Positions 1 to 6,428 of a stretch of 6,876 nt of DNA are shown in pieces. Where the stretch lies: NCBI GenBank assembly GCA_964476375.1, contig CAYYZW010000067.1, positions 1-6,876 on the forward strand, given 5' to 3'. The DNA comes from SAT2750 sp964476375. Its GTDB lineage: Bacteria; Planctomycetota; Planctomycetia; Pirellulales; Pirellulaceae. Within the stretch, counting starts at the first letter, position 1, and each line of letters opens with the position of its first letter. A program made the position numbers and the translations under genes. Under the pieces are notes generated by a model. That model was not told where the DNA came from. It was given only the letters and a program-made list of their open reading frames with translations, and made no database searches.

Positions 1-1
1 C

Positions 2-1120
2 CGCCAGCGGAAGCAGTTCTTTGAATTGCCCTGGGCGATCTACCGGGATGACCCGATGTGGATCCCGCCGTTGCGTGGAGAGCTGAAGGAGTTACTCGGT
101 TTCAGGAAACGGCATCCGTTTCACGAATTTGCCACGATGCAGCATTTCCTGGCCATCCGGGATGGAGAGCCGGTGGGACGGATTACCGCGATTGACAATC
201 CCAAGCACTTCCAGCGGCACCGGGAAGAACTTGGTTTCTTCGGTTTCTTTGAGTCCATTGATGACGATGACGTTGCCCATGGCCTCTTCGATGCCGCTCG
301 GGGATGGCTGAAATCCCGTGGTCTTGACTGGATCCGGGGACCGGTCAGCCCCTCGTTGAACTACGAGGTGGGTCTGCTGGTCGATGGCTGGCATAGCCCA
401 CCCACGTTCATGATGACCTACAATCCTCGTTACTATGAACGCCTGGTGGAGAGTTACGGGTTTACCAAGTGCCAGGACCTGATGGCTTTCGCTGCTCATA
501 CCGACATCATTGCCACGCTGGATAAGAAAATTGACGTCGTTATTGACTTTGCCACGCGCGAGTACGATATCAAGTTGCGCAAACTGGACAAGAAGCGATT
601 CAAGCAGGACGTGGCAGCTTTTCTGGAAATCTACAACCAGTCGCTGGTGGGGACCTGGGGTTTTACTCCCCTCAGTGAAGGGGAAATGAGCCACCTTGTG
701 AAAGGGATGAAGGAACTTATCGTTCCGGAGCTGACCTCCTTTGCCGAGATTGATGGAGAGCCGGTGGCCGGCGTCTTCGGACTGCTGGATTACAATCCGC
801 GCATCAAGGAGATCGATGGCCGGCTCTTCCCGTTTGGATTCCTCAAGCTGCTGCGGAACAAGAGGTCGATCAAGAAAGTACGGATCCTGAGTACCAATGT
901 GCTTCCCAGGTTCCAGCGATGGGGGCTTGGCCTGGTGGTTCTCTCTCGTCTGAAAAATGAGATGCTGGACTGGGGGATCGGTGATATTGAACTTTCATGG
1001 GTGCTTGAGAGCAATCACCTCTCATTCAAAACCCTCAAGCGGGGTGGTGCCGAGATCGACAAGACCTATCGCCTCTATGACTACGGAGCTCCTGGTGAGG
1101 CTGACTCTGCGGAGCATTGA
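2..1120 (+). CDS. GNAT-fold N-acyltransferase, 5' end missing
   Basis: The reading frame is open from base 2, and the residues before the first possible start (TTG at 26) read RQRKQFFEL followed by PWAIYRDDPMWIPPL. That is the usual N-terminal part of this family, so the true start lies left of the window and TTG 26 is not the start. About 373 codons are visible. The central part carries a conserved GPVSPSLNYEVG segment and a YNPRYY segment. The C-terminal third holds the GNAT acyl-CoA/pantetheine loop: a Q-R-W-G-L-G motif at 914-931 after strand NVLPRF, then an ESN motif at 1007-1015 before the last helix and strand. The fold predicts transfer of an acyl group from an acyl thioester to an amine. 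No signal peptide is visible. The stop codon is 6 bp before the SDR start, so the two are very likely co-transcribed. The substrate is unknown. Some GNAT proteins next to SDRs are bacterial ceramide synthases, which is an inference here, and a generic acetyltransferase remains possible. Confidence 0.85.
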   Translation, partial: RQRKQFFELPWAIYRDDPMWIPPLRGELKELLGFRKRHPFHEFATMQHFLAIRDGEPVGRITAIDNPKHFQRHREELGFFGFFESIDDDDVAHGLFDAARGWLKSRGLDWIRGPVSPSLNYEVGLLVDGWHSPPTFMMTYNPRYYERLVESYGFTKCQDLMAFAAHTDIIATLDKKIDVVIDFATREYDIKLRKLDKKRFKQDVAAFLEIYNQSLVGTWGFTPLSEGEMSHLVKGMKELIVPELTSFAEIDGEPVAGVFGLLDYNPRIKEIDGRLFPFGFLKLLRNKRSIKKVRILSTNVLPRFQRWGLGLVVLSRLKNEMLDWGIGDIELSWVLESNHLSFKTLKRGGAEIDKTYRLYDYGAPGEADSAEH

Positions 1121-1126
1121 CCTGCC

Positions 1127-2149
1127 ATGGCGAGATACTTGATCACCGGAGCAACGGGTTTTATTGGGAGCCATGTCGCCGAACGACTTGCCGGCGATGG
1201 GCACCAGCTTCGTTGCCTGGTGAGAGAGACTTCCAGTCTGGATATCCTCGGGCCGCTGGGAGCGGAGCTTGTTTATGGGTCGATCACCGACCGGGATGTT
1301 GTCACGTCCGCGGTGGAAGGAATGGATGTCGTTATCCACCTGGCGGGAATGACCAGTGCCCTGCGTTACCAGCAGATGCTCTCGGTGAATCGTGATGGCA
1401 GCTGGAATATCGCCCGTGCCTGTGCAAGCCAGCCCAGGCCCCCGGTGCTGGTGCTGGTCTCCTCGATTGCCGCGTCCGGCCCGGCCGCCCGGGGAGAGGT
1501 TCGCAGTGAGCTGGATCGTCCCTCGCCGATCTCCAATTACGGAACCAGCAAGCGAGCCGGGGAGGTTGCCGTCGAGTGCTTTGCCGACAGGGTTCCTGCC
1601 ACGATCGTACGGCCTGGTGTTGTCTTCGGTCCTCGCAACCGGGATTTCTTTCCGGTCTTCCAGTCGATTGCCAATTCCCGGGTTCACCCGGTGATGGGGC
1701 TGGCCCCTCCCAAGATCTCCCTGATCCACGTGGAGGACCTGGTGGAAATCCTGCTCCGGGCAGTCACGCGGGGTCGACGGCTCAATCCAGCGTCTGGTGC
1801 CCCGGGCCGGGGAGAGGGATACTATTTCGGAGTCTGTGATGAGTACCCGGACTATGCCCGCCTGGGGAAGATTCTCAAGCACCTGCTTCGTCAAGACGGC
1901 CGTGGAATCCCATTTTTCCTTCCCTCCCCGCTGAGCTGGCTGGTGGGAGGACTTACCCAGCTCGTCGCCGCGCTAAGGGGAACAAGCATTACCGTGAACC
2001 TGGACAAGGTACGGGAGGCCCATGCAGCGAGCTGGGCCTGTTCGACCAGGGCGGTTCAAGCAGATCTGGATTTTCATCCCGCCTATGACCTGGCCTGCCG
2101 CTTGAAGCAGACCGGCGACTGGTATCGCCAGCAGGGCTGGATGAAATAA
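1127..2149 (+). CDS. Extended SDR: NAD(P)-dependent epimerase/dehydratase family protein
   Basis: This is a 340-residue extended short-chain dehydrogenase/reductase, a normal length for the family. The Rossmann dinucleotide-binding motif TGATGFIG is at residues 7-14. HLAG is at 71-74. The catalytic serine is probably S113 in VSS, with Y138 and K142 of the YxxxK pair in SNYGTSKRAGE. The RPGVVFGP motif is at 162-169 and the HVEDLV segment at 201-206. Residues 262-284 are hydrophobic and proline-punctuated, a feature seen in 3-beta-hydroxysteroid-dehydrogenase-like SDRs that act on lipids, so membrane association is plausible. The C-terminus ends in a DWYRQQGW tail. The ATG at 1127 places the Rossmann strand at residues 3-6 as expected. 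A GGAG at 1111-1114 is a weak ribosome site 12 nt away, so translational coupling to the upstream gene is likely. The reaction is NAD(P)H-linked redox or epimerisation. The substrate cannot be read from the sequence; a ceramide-type 3-keto reductase role is an inference from the neighbour. Confidence 0.9.
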   Translation: MARYLITGATGFIGSHVAERLAGDGHQLRCLVRETSSLDILGPLGAELVYGSITDRDVVTSAVEGMDVVIHLAGMTSALRYQQMLSVNRDGSWNIARACASQPRPPVLVLVSSIAASGPAARGEVRSELDRPSPISNYGTSKRAGEVAVECFADRVPATIVRPGVVFGPRNRDFFPVFQSIANSRVHPVMGLAPPKISLIHVEDLVEILLRAVTRGRRLNPASGAPGRGEGYYFGVCDEYPDYARLGKILKHLLRQDGRGIPFFLPSPLSWLVGGLTQLVAALRGTSITVNLDKVREAHAASWACSTRAVQADLDFHPAYDLACRLKQTGDWYRQQGWMK

Positions 2150-2212
2150 CCGGGTCATCGCGAACGAAGGTGGCGGAGAGCTGGAGAATGCAGGAGAAAT
2201 GGGTGGATGTCC

Positions 2213-2243
2213 AGAGGGGAGCGTTTCCCCCCTCTCTTGGGGG
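2213..2243 (+). other. Two overlapping, mutually exclusive GC-rich hairpins downstream of the SDR gene
   Basis: AGAGGGG (2213-2219) can pair with CCCCTCT (2229-2235), giving a 7-bp stem with a 9-nt loop. The same cytosines (2228-2232) can instead pair with GGGGG (2239-2243) around a 6-nt loop. Only one stem can form at a time. No T-tract follows either stem, so a canonical intrinsic terminator is not supported. The element could be a 3' end structure for the SDR transcript, a dispersed intergenic repeat copy, or chance pairing in a low-complexity purine/pyrimidine tract. Confidence 0.4.
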
Positions 2244-2279
2244 CAGGGTAAAACTGGGCAAAAAACGTCCTGTTTCGAA

Positions 2280-2308
2280 CTGGCAATCTTCGCTAAAACG
2301 TCGATAAT
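2280..2308 (+). promoter_or_regulatory. Candidate sigma-70-type promoter for the DUF1501 pair
   Basis: CTGGCA at 2280-2285 matches four of six bases of the -35 consensus. GATAAT at 2303-2308 matches five of six bases of the -10 consensus, with a 17-bp spacer between them. It is the best match I found by eye in the 261-bp gap. Transcription would begin near 2314-2316, giving a leader of about 96 nt before the DUF1501 start at 2411. Promoter consensus in Planctomycetota is poorly constrained, so this is a motif call only. Confidence 0.4.
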
Positions 2309-2314
2309 ACAACT

Positions 2315-2330
2315 AGCAAGTTCGCTTGCT
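2315..2330 (+). promoter_or_regulatory. Perfect 6-bp stem with TTCG loop at the predicted transcript 5' end
   Basis: AGCAAG (2315-2320), TTCG (2321-2324) and CTTGCT (2325-2330) form a perfect inverted repeat. It starts where the candidate promoter would place the transcript start. As RNA it would be a 5'-terminal stem-loop with a UUCG tetraloop closed by G-C, which is less stable than the special C(UUCG)G arrangement. Possible roles are mRNA 5' end protection or, as DNA, an operator overlapping the transcription start. It lacks a T-tract and so does not look like a terminator. Confidence 0.45.
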
Positions 2331-2356
2331 TTGAACCCCACTACCCCACTATTCTT

Positions 2357-2382
2357 TGCGTTGATATCCCACCGACAACGCA
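2357..2382 (+). promoter_or_regulatory. 7-bp inverted repeat in the DUF1501 leader
   Basis: TGCGTTG (2357-2363) and CAACGCA (2376-2382) are perfect inverted complements separated by 12 bases. The element ends 16 bases before the AAGGA ribosome-binding site (2399-2403) of the gene starting at 2411. It could be a leader RNA hairpin or a binding site for a dimeric regulator. A match of this length could also arise by chance within the gap. Confidence 0.35.
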
Positions 2383-2410
2383 GTGACCGTTTACAGGTAA
2401 GGATGCAGTT

Positions 2411-3772
2411 ATGCTGACAATTCTTGGTAAGCCCGATCGCAAGAAGAACTTCTGTGATGGCGTTTCCCGCCGTGACTTCCTGACGATTGGTGGTATGGCC
2501 ATGTGTGGCCTTTCCCTTCCACAGATGTTGCGGGCGGAAGCCCAGCAGGGGATCGGTCGTTCCCACAAGGCGATCATCAATGTCTTCCTGCCTGGGGGGC
2601 CACCCCACCAGGACATGTGGGATTTAAAACTGGATGCCCCCAAGGAGATTCGCGGGGAGTTTCAGCCGATCAAGACAGCGGTTCCGGGGATCGAGATTTG
2701 CGAGCTGTTTCCCAAGATCGCAGCCATGATGGACAAGTTTGTTCCCATCCGATCGATCGTGGGAGCCTCGGGATCCCATTACTCGCATCAGGCGATCACA
2801 GGTCATCATCACAACAATCCACCGGCTGGCGGTCGGCCGTCGATTGGTGCCTGGATCTCCAAGGTCCAGGGGCCGGTGCACCCGAGTATTCCACCCCACC
2901 TGGCAATGTTCTACAAGACCGGCCATAGCCCGTGGGGAGATCCCGGCAACGGCGGTTTCCTGGGGATGTCGCATTCACCCTTCCGACTGGTGGGTGGAAA
3001 GAACGAGACCAGCAAGACCGAGAACATGGTGCTCAACGGGATCACGCTGGACCGGCTCCAGGATCGGAACAACCTGCTCACGTCGCTCGATGGTTTCAAG
3101 CGGGCGATTGACAACAGCGGTGCGATGGACGGGATTGATGCATTTACCGAGCAGGCAATAGGTATCCTCACTTCCTCCAAGCTGGCAGCGGCGATGGATC
3201 TCTCGCTGGAAGATCCCACGCTGGTGGAGCGTTACGGGAAGGGGGACAAGACCTTCCGTGCCGATGGTGCTCCCAAGATGACGGAAAACCTGCTGATTGC
3301 CCGTCGGCTTGTGGAGGCAGGGGCTCGCTGCGTATCGCTCAACTTCAGTCGCTGGGACTGGCACGGAGGGAACTTTAACCGCTCACGTGAGGACATGCCG
3401 ATGCTCGACTCGGCCGTCTCGGCACTGGTCCAGGATCTGTATGACCGCGGCATGGACCGTGATGTGTCGGTGGTGGTCTGGGGTGAATTCGGCCGCACGC
3501 CAAAGATCAACAAGAATGCCGGGCGAGACCACTGGCCGCGCGTTTCCTGTGCCCTGATGGCCTGTGGTGGGATCCGCGCCGGGCAGGTGATTGGTGCGAC
3601 CAACCGTCTGGGTGAATATGCCACAGACCGGCCCGTGACTTTCCAGGAAGTTGCCGCCACGCTCTACGACAATATCGGACTCGATTTACGAACGGTTCGT
3701 GAGTTTGACTTCCGTGGCCGTCCACAATACCCGGTTGATGTTGGCGTGGAACCGCTTGCCGAACTCGTGTAG
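2411..3772 (+). CDS. DUF1501 family Tat-exported protein, copy A
   Basis: The 453-residue protein is typical of Planctomycetota DUF1501 proteins, a family usually placed in the alkaline-phosphatase-like hydrolase/sulfatase fold. No reaction has been assigned. A twin-arginine signal (SRRDFL, R20-R21) is followed by a hydrophobic stretch to about residue 41, predicting folded export by Tat. The mature part opens with the GGPPHQD motif (62-68). Late conserved motifs are WDWHGGNF (315-322), GEFGRTP (358-364) and GRDHWP (371-376); their Asp, His and Glu residues are candidate metal ligands. A histidine-rich segment with H123, H126, H132, H133 and H134 differs strongly from copy B. The ATG at 2411 has AAGGA 7 nt upstream and gives the expected Tat n-region; an ATG at 2403 is out of frame. 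Copy B follows after 20 bp, so they form an operon. DUF1501 genes often sit beside DUF1549/DUF1553 cytochrome-like genes, but none is in this window. Confidence 0.95.
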   Translation: MLTILGKPDRKKNFCDGVSRRDFLTIGGMAMCGLSLPQMLRAEAQQGIGRSHKAIINVFLPGGPPHQDMWDLKLDAPKEIRGEFQPIKTAVPGIEICELFPKIAAMMDKFVPIRSIVGASGSHYSHQAITGHHHNNPPAGGRPSIGAWISKVQGPVHPSIPPHLAMFYKTGHSPWGDPGNGGFLGMSHSPFRLVGGKNETSKTENMVLNGITLDRLQDRNNLLTSLDGFKRAIDNSGAMDGIDAFTEQAIGILTSSKLAAAMDLSLEDPTLVERYGKGDKTFRADGAPKMTENLLIARRLVEAGARCVSLNFSRWDWHGGNFNRSREDMPMLDSAVSALVQDLYDRGMDRDVSVVVWGEFGRTPKINKNAGRDHWPRVSCALMACGGIRAGQVIGATNRLGEYATDRPVTFQEVAATLYDNIGLDLRTVREFDFRGRPQYPVDVGVEPLAELV

Positions 3773-3792
3773 ACCATCGGGGAATCCCTTTT

Positions 3793-5145
3793 ATGCTCAG
3801 GATCTACGACACCGATCGCCCGACCCGTCCGCTCTGTGACCGGCTCGATCGTCGTACTTTTCTCCAGGTCGGTGCACTGGGGGCTGGTGGCCTGGCACTG
3901 CCGGAGTTACTGGCTGCCGAATCGCGTGCCGGCGGAGGAAACTCGCACAAGGCGGTCATCATGATCTACCTTTGTGGGGGTCCACCCCACCAGGACATGT
4001 ATGACATCAAGCTGGATGCCCCGAGCGATGTCCGGGGTGAATTCCAGCCGATCAAGACGGCGGTGCCCGGGATTGATATCTGTGAACTGATGCCGCAGTC
4101 GGCCAGGATCATGGACAAGCTTGTGCCCATTCGTACGATGGCTGACTGCCAGGGGGGACATACGGGGTTCCAGTGTTTTACCGGGCAGGCAAGTGCGAAC
4201 AACGGTCCGGCTGGTGGCTGGCCGGCGATGGGAAGCGTGGTCTCGCATTTCCAGGGACCGGTGGACAAGGGGGTCCCTCCCTTTGTCAGCCTCTGTTACA
4301 CCACCAAGCACACACCCTACAACGAGCCATCGTCCGGTTTCCTGGGCCTTGGTCATTCCTCCTTTCGCCCCACCGGCCCCGGCCGCGGTGACCTGGTCCT
4401 GCAGGGGATTACCACGGAGCGACTGGGGGACCGTCGCCAGTTGCTCAGCTCGGTCGACCGGTTCCGCAGGAACTGGGACGGGAGCGGCTCGATGGAAGGA
4501 ATGGATGCTTTCTCCCAGCGAGCGATGGGGATTCTCACTTCCTCCGAACTGTTTGATGCACTGGATGTCAGCCAGGAAGATCCCAAGCTGGTGGAGCGAT
4601 ATGGTTCGGGAGATGTCAGCAAACCACGTGGCGATGCAGCCCCGATCGTTCCGCAGAACTTCCTCCTGGCTCGCCGCCTGGTCGAGGCCGGCGCCCGCAT
4701 GGTGACGGTGAATTACAGTTTCTGGGACTGGCATGGCAATAACTTTGGCCTTGGTCGCCAGGAATTACCCATCTTTGACCAGGGGATCACGGCATTGGTC
4801 GAGGATCTTCATGAGCGGGGCATGGATAAGGATGTCACGGTGGTGGCCTGGGGAGAGTTTGGCCGTACGCCAAAGATCAACAAGAATGCCGGCCGCGATC
4901 ACTGGCCGCGAGTCTCCTGTGCCCTGCTGGCAGGTGGGGGCATGAATACCGGGCAGGTGCTGGGCGAAACCGACCGCCAGGGTGGTGAACCGGTGGATCG
5001 GCCGGTCCGTTTTTCCGAGGTCTATGCAACGCTCTACCAGAACCTGGGGGTTCATCTCGAGTCGGAGCGGTTGTTTGACTTCCGTGGTCGTCCCCAGGAT
5101 TTGCTGGATCCATCGGCGCGACCTCTTGCCGAGCTCGTGGGCTAG
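3793..5145 (+). CDS. DUF1501 family Tat-exported protein, copy B
   Basis: The 450-residue tandem paralogue of the preceding gene has a Tat signal DRRTFL (R20-R21) and hydrophobic region 24-42. Motifs are GGPPHQD (62-68), WDWHGNNF (311-318), GEFGRTP (354-360) and GRDHWP (367-372). It aligns with copy A without a gap from residue 1 to about 136, then with a few short indels. Residues 353-378 are identical to 357-382 of copy A. In the 121-136 region it keeps H123 but has Gln, Ala and Ser where copy A has its histidine cluster, so the two may differ in metal or substrate binding. The ATG at 3793 has GGGGAA (3779-3784) 8 nt upstream, and the intergenic distance is 20 bp, indicating co-transcription with copy A. 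Predicted location is periplasmic or envelope. The enzymatic reaction is unknown. The pair could act as a heterodimer or as two related enzymes of different specificity; both are inferences. Confidence 0.95.
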   Translation: MLRIYDTDRPTRPLCDRLDRRTFLQVGALGAGGLALPELLAAESRAGGGNSHKAVIMIYLCGGPPHQDMYDIKLDAPSDVRGEFQPIKTAVPGIDICELMPQSARIMDKLVPIRTMADCQGGHTGFQCFTGQASANNGPAGGWPAMGSVVSHFQGPVDKGVPPFVSLCYTTKHTPYNEPSSGFLGLGHSSFRPTGPGRGDLVLQGITTERLGDRRQLLSSVDRFRRNWDGSGSMEGMDAFSQRAMGILTSSELFDALDVSQEDPKLVERYGSGDVSKPRGDAAPIVPQNFLLARRLVEAGARMVTVNYSFWDWHGNNFGLGRQELPIFDQGITALVEDLHERGMDKDVTVVAWGEFGRTPKINKNAGRDHWPRVSCALLAGGGMNTGQVLGETDRQGGEPVDRPVRFSEVYATLYQNLGVHLESERLFDFRGRPQDLLDPSARPLAELVG

Positions 5146-5187
5146 ATCTTTCCTCGCTCTTTTCACTGGCGGATCATCCTCTGCCGA

Positions 5188-5216
5188 TTGCGAGTGGTGA
5201 TCAAATGGGCAAGAAT
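5188..5216 (+). promoter_or_regulatory. Weak candidate promoter ahead of the MBL-fold gene
   Basis: TTGCGA at 5188-5193 and AAGAAT at 5211-5216 each match four of six consensus bases, with a 17-bp spacer. The 150-bp gap between copy B and the next gene is long enough for an independent promoter, but the match is weak. The gap also contains a 7-pair imperfect hairpin (5172-5178 with 5196-5202, one G-T pair) that overlaps this site. No terminator with a T-tract is seen, so read-through from the DUF1501 pair remains possible. Confidence 0.2.
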
Positions 5217-5283
5217 AAAAATCGATTCTGAACCCGTGCGTTGCCCCATGCCACGGCGGCTTCTCTCCCGGCACCATGTTGAC

Positions 5284-5290
5284 GAGGTGA
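5284..5290 (+). promoter_or_regulatory. Strong Shine-Dalgarno site of the MBL-fold gene
   Basis: GAGGTGA is followed by T, giving eight consecutive bases complementary to the usual 16S rRNA 3' end, 5 nt before the ATG at 5296. It is the strongest ribosome-binding site in the window and fixes this start. Confidence 0.75.
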
Positions 5291-5295
5291 TGTAA

Positions 5296-6339
5296 ATGCG
5301 AATCCTTCAATTTTCACTCCTGGCCCTCTCCCTGACCCTGCTTGTGAACCTGCCAGCGGTCGAGGCCGGTTCCGAGGATGGCCAGCTCGATATTTACTGG
5401 ATCGATGTGGAGGGAGGCGCGGCCACGTTGATCGTGACTCCAGCGGGAGAGTCGATCCTGGTGGATACCGGGAATCCTGGTCTGCGAGACCCAAACCGGA
5501 TTATCCAGGTGGTCACCCGGGAGGCCAGGCTGCGACGCATTGATCACCTGGTAATCACGCACTATCACCGTGACCATTACGGGGGAGCCGAAACGCTCTC
5601 TCGCCAGATTCCCATCGGCACGGTCTGGGATAATGGCAAGTTCGAGGGAATGCCAGACGATCCGGGAGAGGCCTACTTCAATTTCACCAGTGAAAAACGC
5701 CGGGTGATCAAACCGGGCGACGTGTTACCGCTGAAAAGTGGCCGGCGTGTGCCGTTGAAAGTAAGCTGCCTGGGATGCCGGAAGCAGTTTATTGCACCGC
5801 CACGGCGAGCTGCCAGCAACGAGCTGATCTGTGCCACTGGACAGGACAAGGACCGAGACGGTTCGGACAATGCCAACAGCGTCGTCACGCTGGTCGAACT
5901 CGGTCCTTTCCGGTTTTATGATGGTGGCGACCTGACCTGGAACCAGGAAGCACGGCTGGTCTGCCCGGTCAACCTGGTCGGGAAGGTGGATGTCTACCAG
6001 ATCACGCACCATGGCCTGGACAGCAGTAACAACCCGCTTGTGCTGAGGTCCCTGATGCCGCAGGTGGTGATCATGAACAACGGCGTCACCAAGGGGTGCA
6101 TGCCGGAGGTTTTTGCCAACCTCAAGGCAACTCCCTCGCTCCAGGCCCTCTACCAGGTCCACAAGAACATGCGTCCGGATGGGTCGGTGAACAATGTCCC
6201 GGATGAGTTCATTGCCAACCGCAAGGAGCAGTGCGATGCGAACTATATCAAGCTCTCGGTGGCTGCCGATGGCACGAGCTACGAGGTATCGATTCCAGCC
6301 CATGGACATAAAACGCGTTACGAGACGGTCGAGAAGTAA
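5296..6339 (+). CDS. Secreted MBL-fold metallo-hydrolase, ComEC C-terminal-like
   Basis: This 347-residue protein has a Sec signal peptide at about 1-24 (hydrophobic 4-22, VEA before the cleavage site) and one metallo-beta-lactamase fold. Metal-binding residues visible are H89, H91, D93 and H94 in THYHRDHYGG, D212 in YDGGDLTW and H238 in ITHHGLDSSNNP. The DVEGGAATLIV and ILVDTGNPG segments (37-47, 54-62) and the NSVVTLVELG segment (194-203) are typical of the ComEC/Rec2-related MBL subgroup, but the membrane channel part of ComEC is absent. It is therefore a stand-alone exported hydrolase, with a phosphodiester or ester substrate plausible but not shown. Six cysteines (158, 161, 179, 223, 268, 313) lie in the mature part, including a CLGC pair, so disulfides are possible. 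Neighbours on both sides are also exported proteins. Start confidence is high because of the strong Shine-Dalgarno site and the signal peptide. Use in DNA uptake cannot be claimed. Confidence 0.9.
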   Translation: MRILQFSLLALSLTLLVNLPAVEAGSEDGQLDIYWIDVEGGAATLIVTPAGESILVDTGNPGLRDPNRIIQVVTREARLRRIDHLVITHYHRDHYGGAETLSRQIPIGTVWDNGKFEGMPDDPGEAYFNFTSEKRRVIKPGDVLPLKSGRRVPLKVSCLGCRKQFIAPPRRAASNELICATGQDKDRDGSDNANSVVTLVELGPFRFYDGGDLTWNQEARLVCPVNLVGKVDVYQITHHGLDSSNNPLVLRSLMPQVVIMNNGVTKGCMPEVFANLKATPSLQALYQVHKNMRPDGSVNNVPDEFIANRKEQCDANYIKLSVAADGTSYEVSIPAHGHKTRYETVEK

Positions 6340-6428
6340 TTGAATAATACCGGCGGCACTTGAGTTCGGCTGCAGATGAATTAACTTCTTGGAAATCCCT
6401 TCCCTTCTCCTGCGAGGAAACAATAGCA

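Noticed and set aside
26..28. TTG at 26 as the start of the GNAT gene
   Set aside because: The frame is open to the left edge and the residues before TTG continue the family's conserved N-terminal pattern, so the start lies outside the window.
92..694. Antisense open frame of 200 codons opposite the GNAT gene
   Set aside because: It is a shadow of the sense reading frame, with no domain and no convincing ribosome site.
1022..1894. Antisense open frame of 290 codons opposite the SDR gene
   Set aside because: It lies opposite two well-supported genes, its translation has no recognisable domain, and long antisense open frames are expected in GC-rich coding DNA with this codon bias.
2213..2243. 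Rho-independent terminator after the SDR gene
   Set aside because: Neither stem is followed by a run of T; the downstream bases are CTTGGGGG or CAGGGT.
2199..2417. Possible 72-codon gene in the gap before DUF1501 copy A
   Set aside because: The purine-rich site is only about 2 nt from its ATG, it runs through all the hairpins and the promoter-like site, it overlaps the DUF1501 start out of frame, and its product has no recognisable feature.
3907..4734. Antisense open frame of 275 codons opposite DUF1501 copy B
   Set aside because: The sense strand encodes an unmistakable DUF1501 protein. The antisense product is low in hydrophobic order and has no motif.
3497..4892. Recent gene conversion between the DUF1501 copies, suggested by a 26-bp identical stretch (3497-3522 and 4867-4892)
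   Set aside because: Within the 26 identical residues around it, nine codons differ synonymously between the copies, which fits old duplication with strong protein constraint better than recent conversion.
5172..5202. Imperfect hairpin as terminator of the DUF1501 pair
   Set aside because: Only seven pairs including one G-T, a 17-nt loop and no T-tract.
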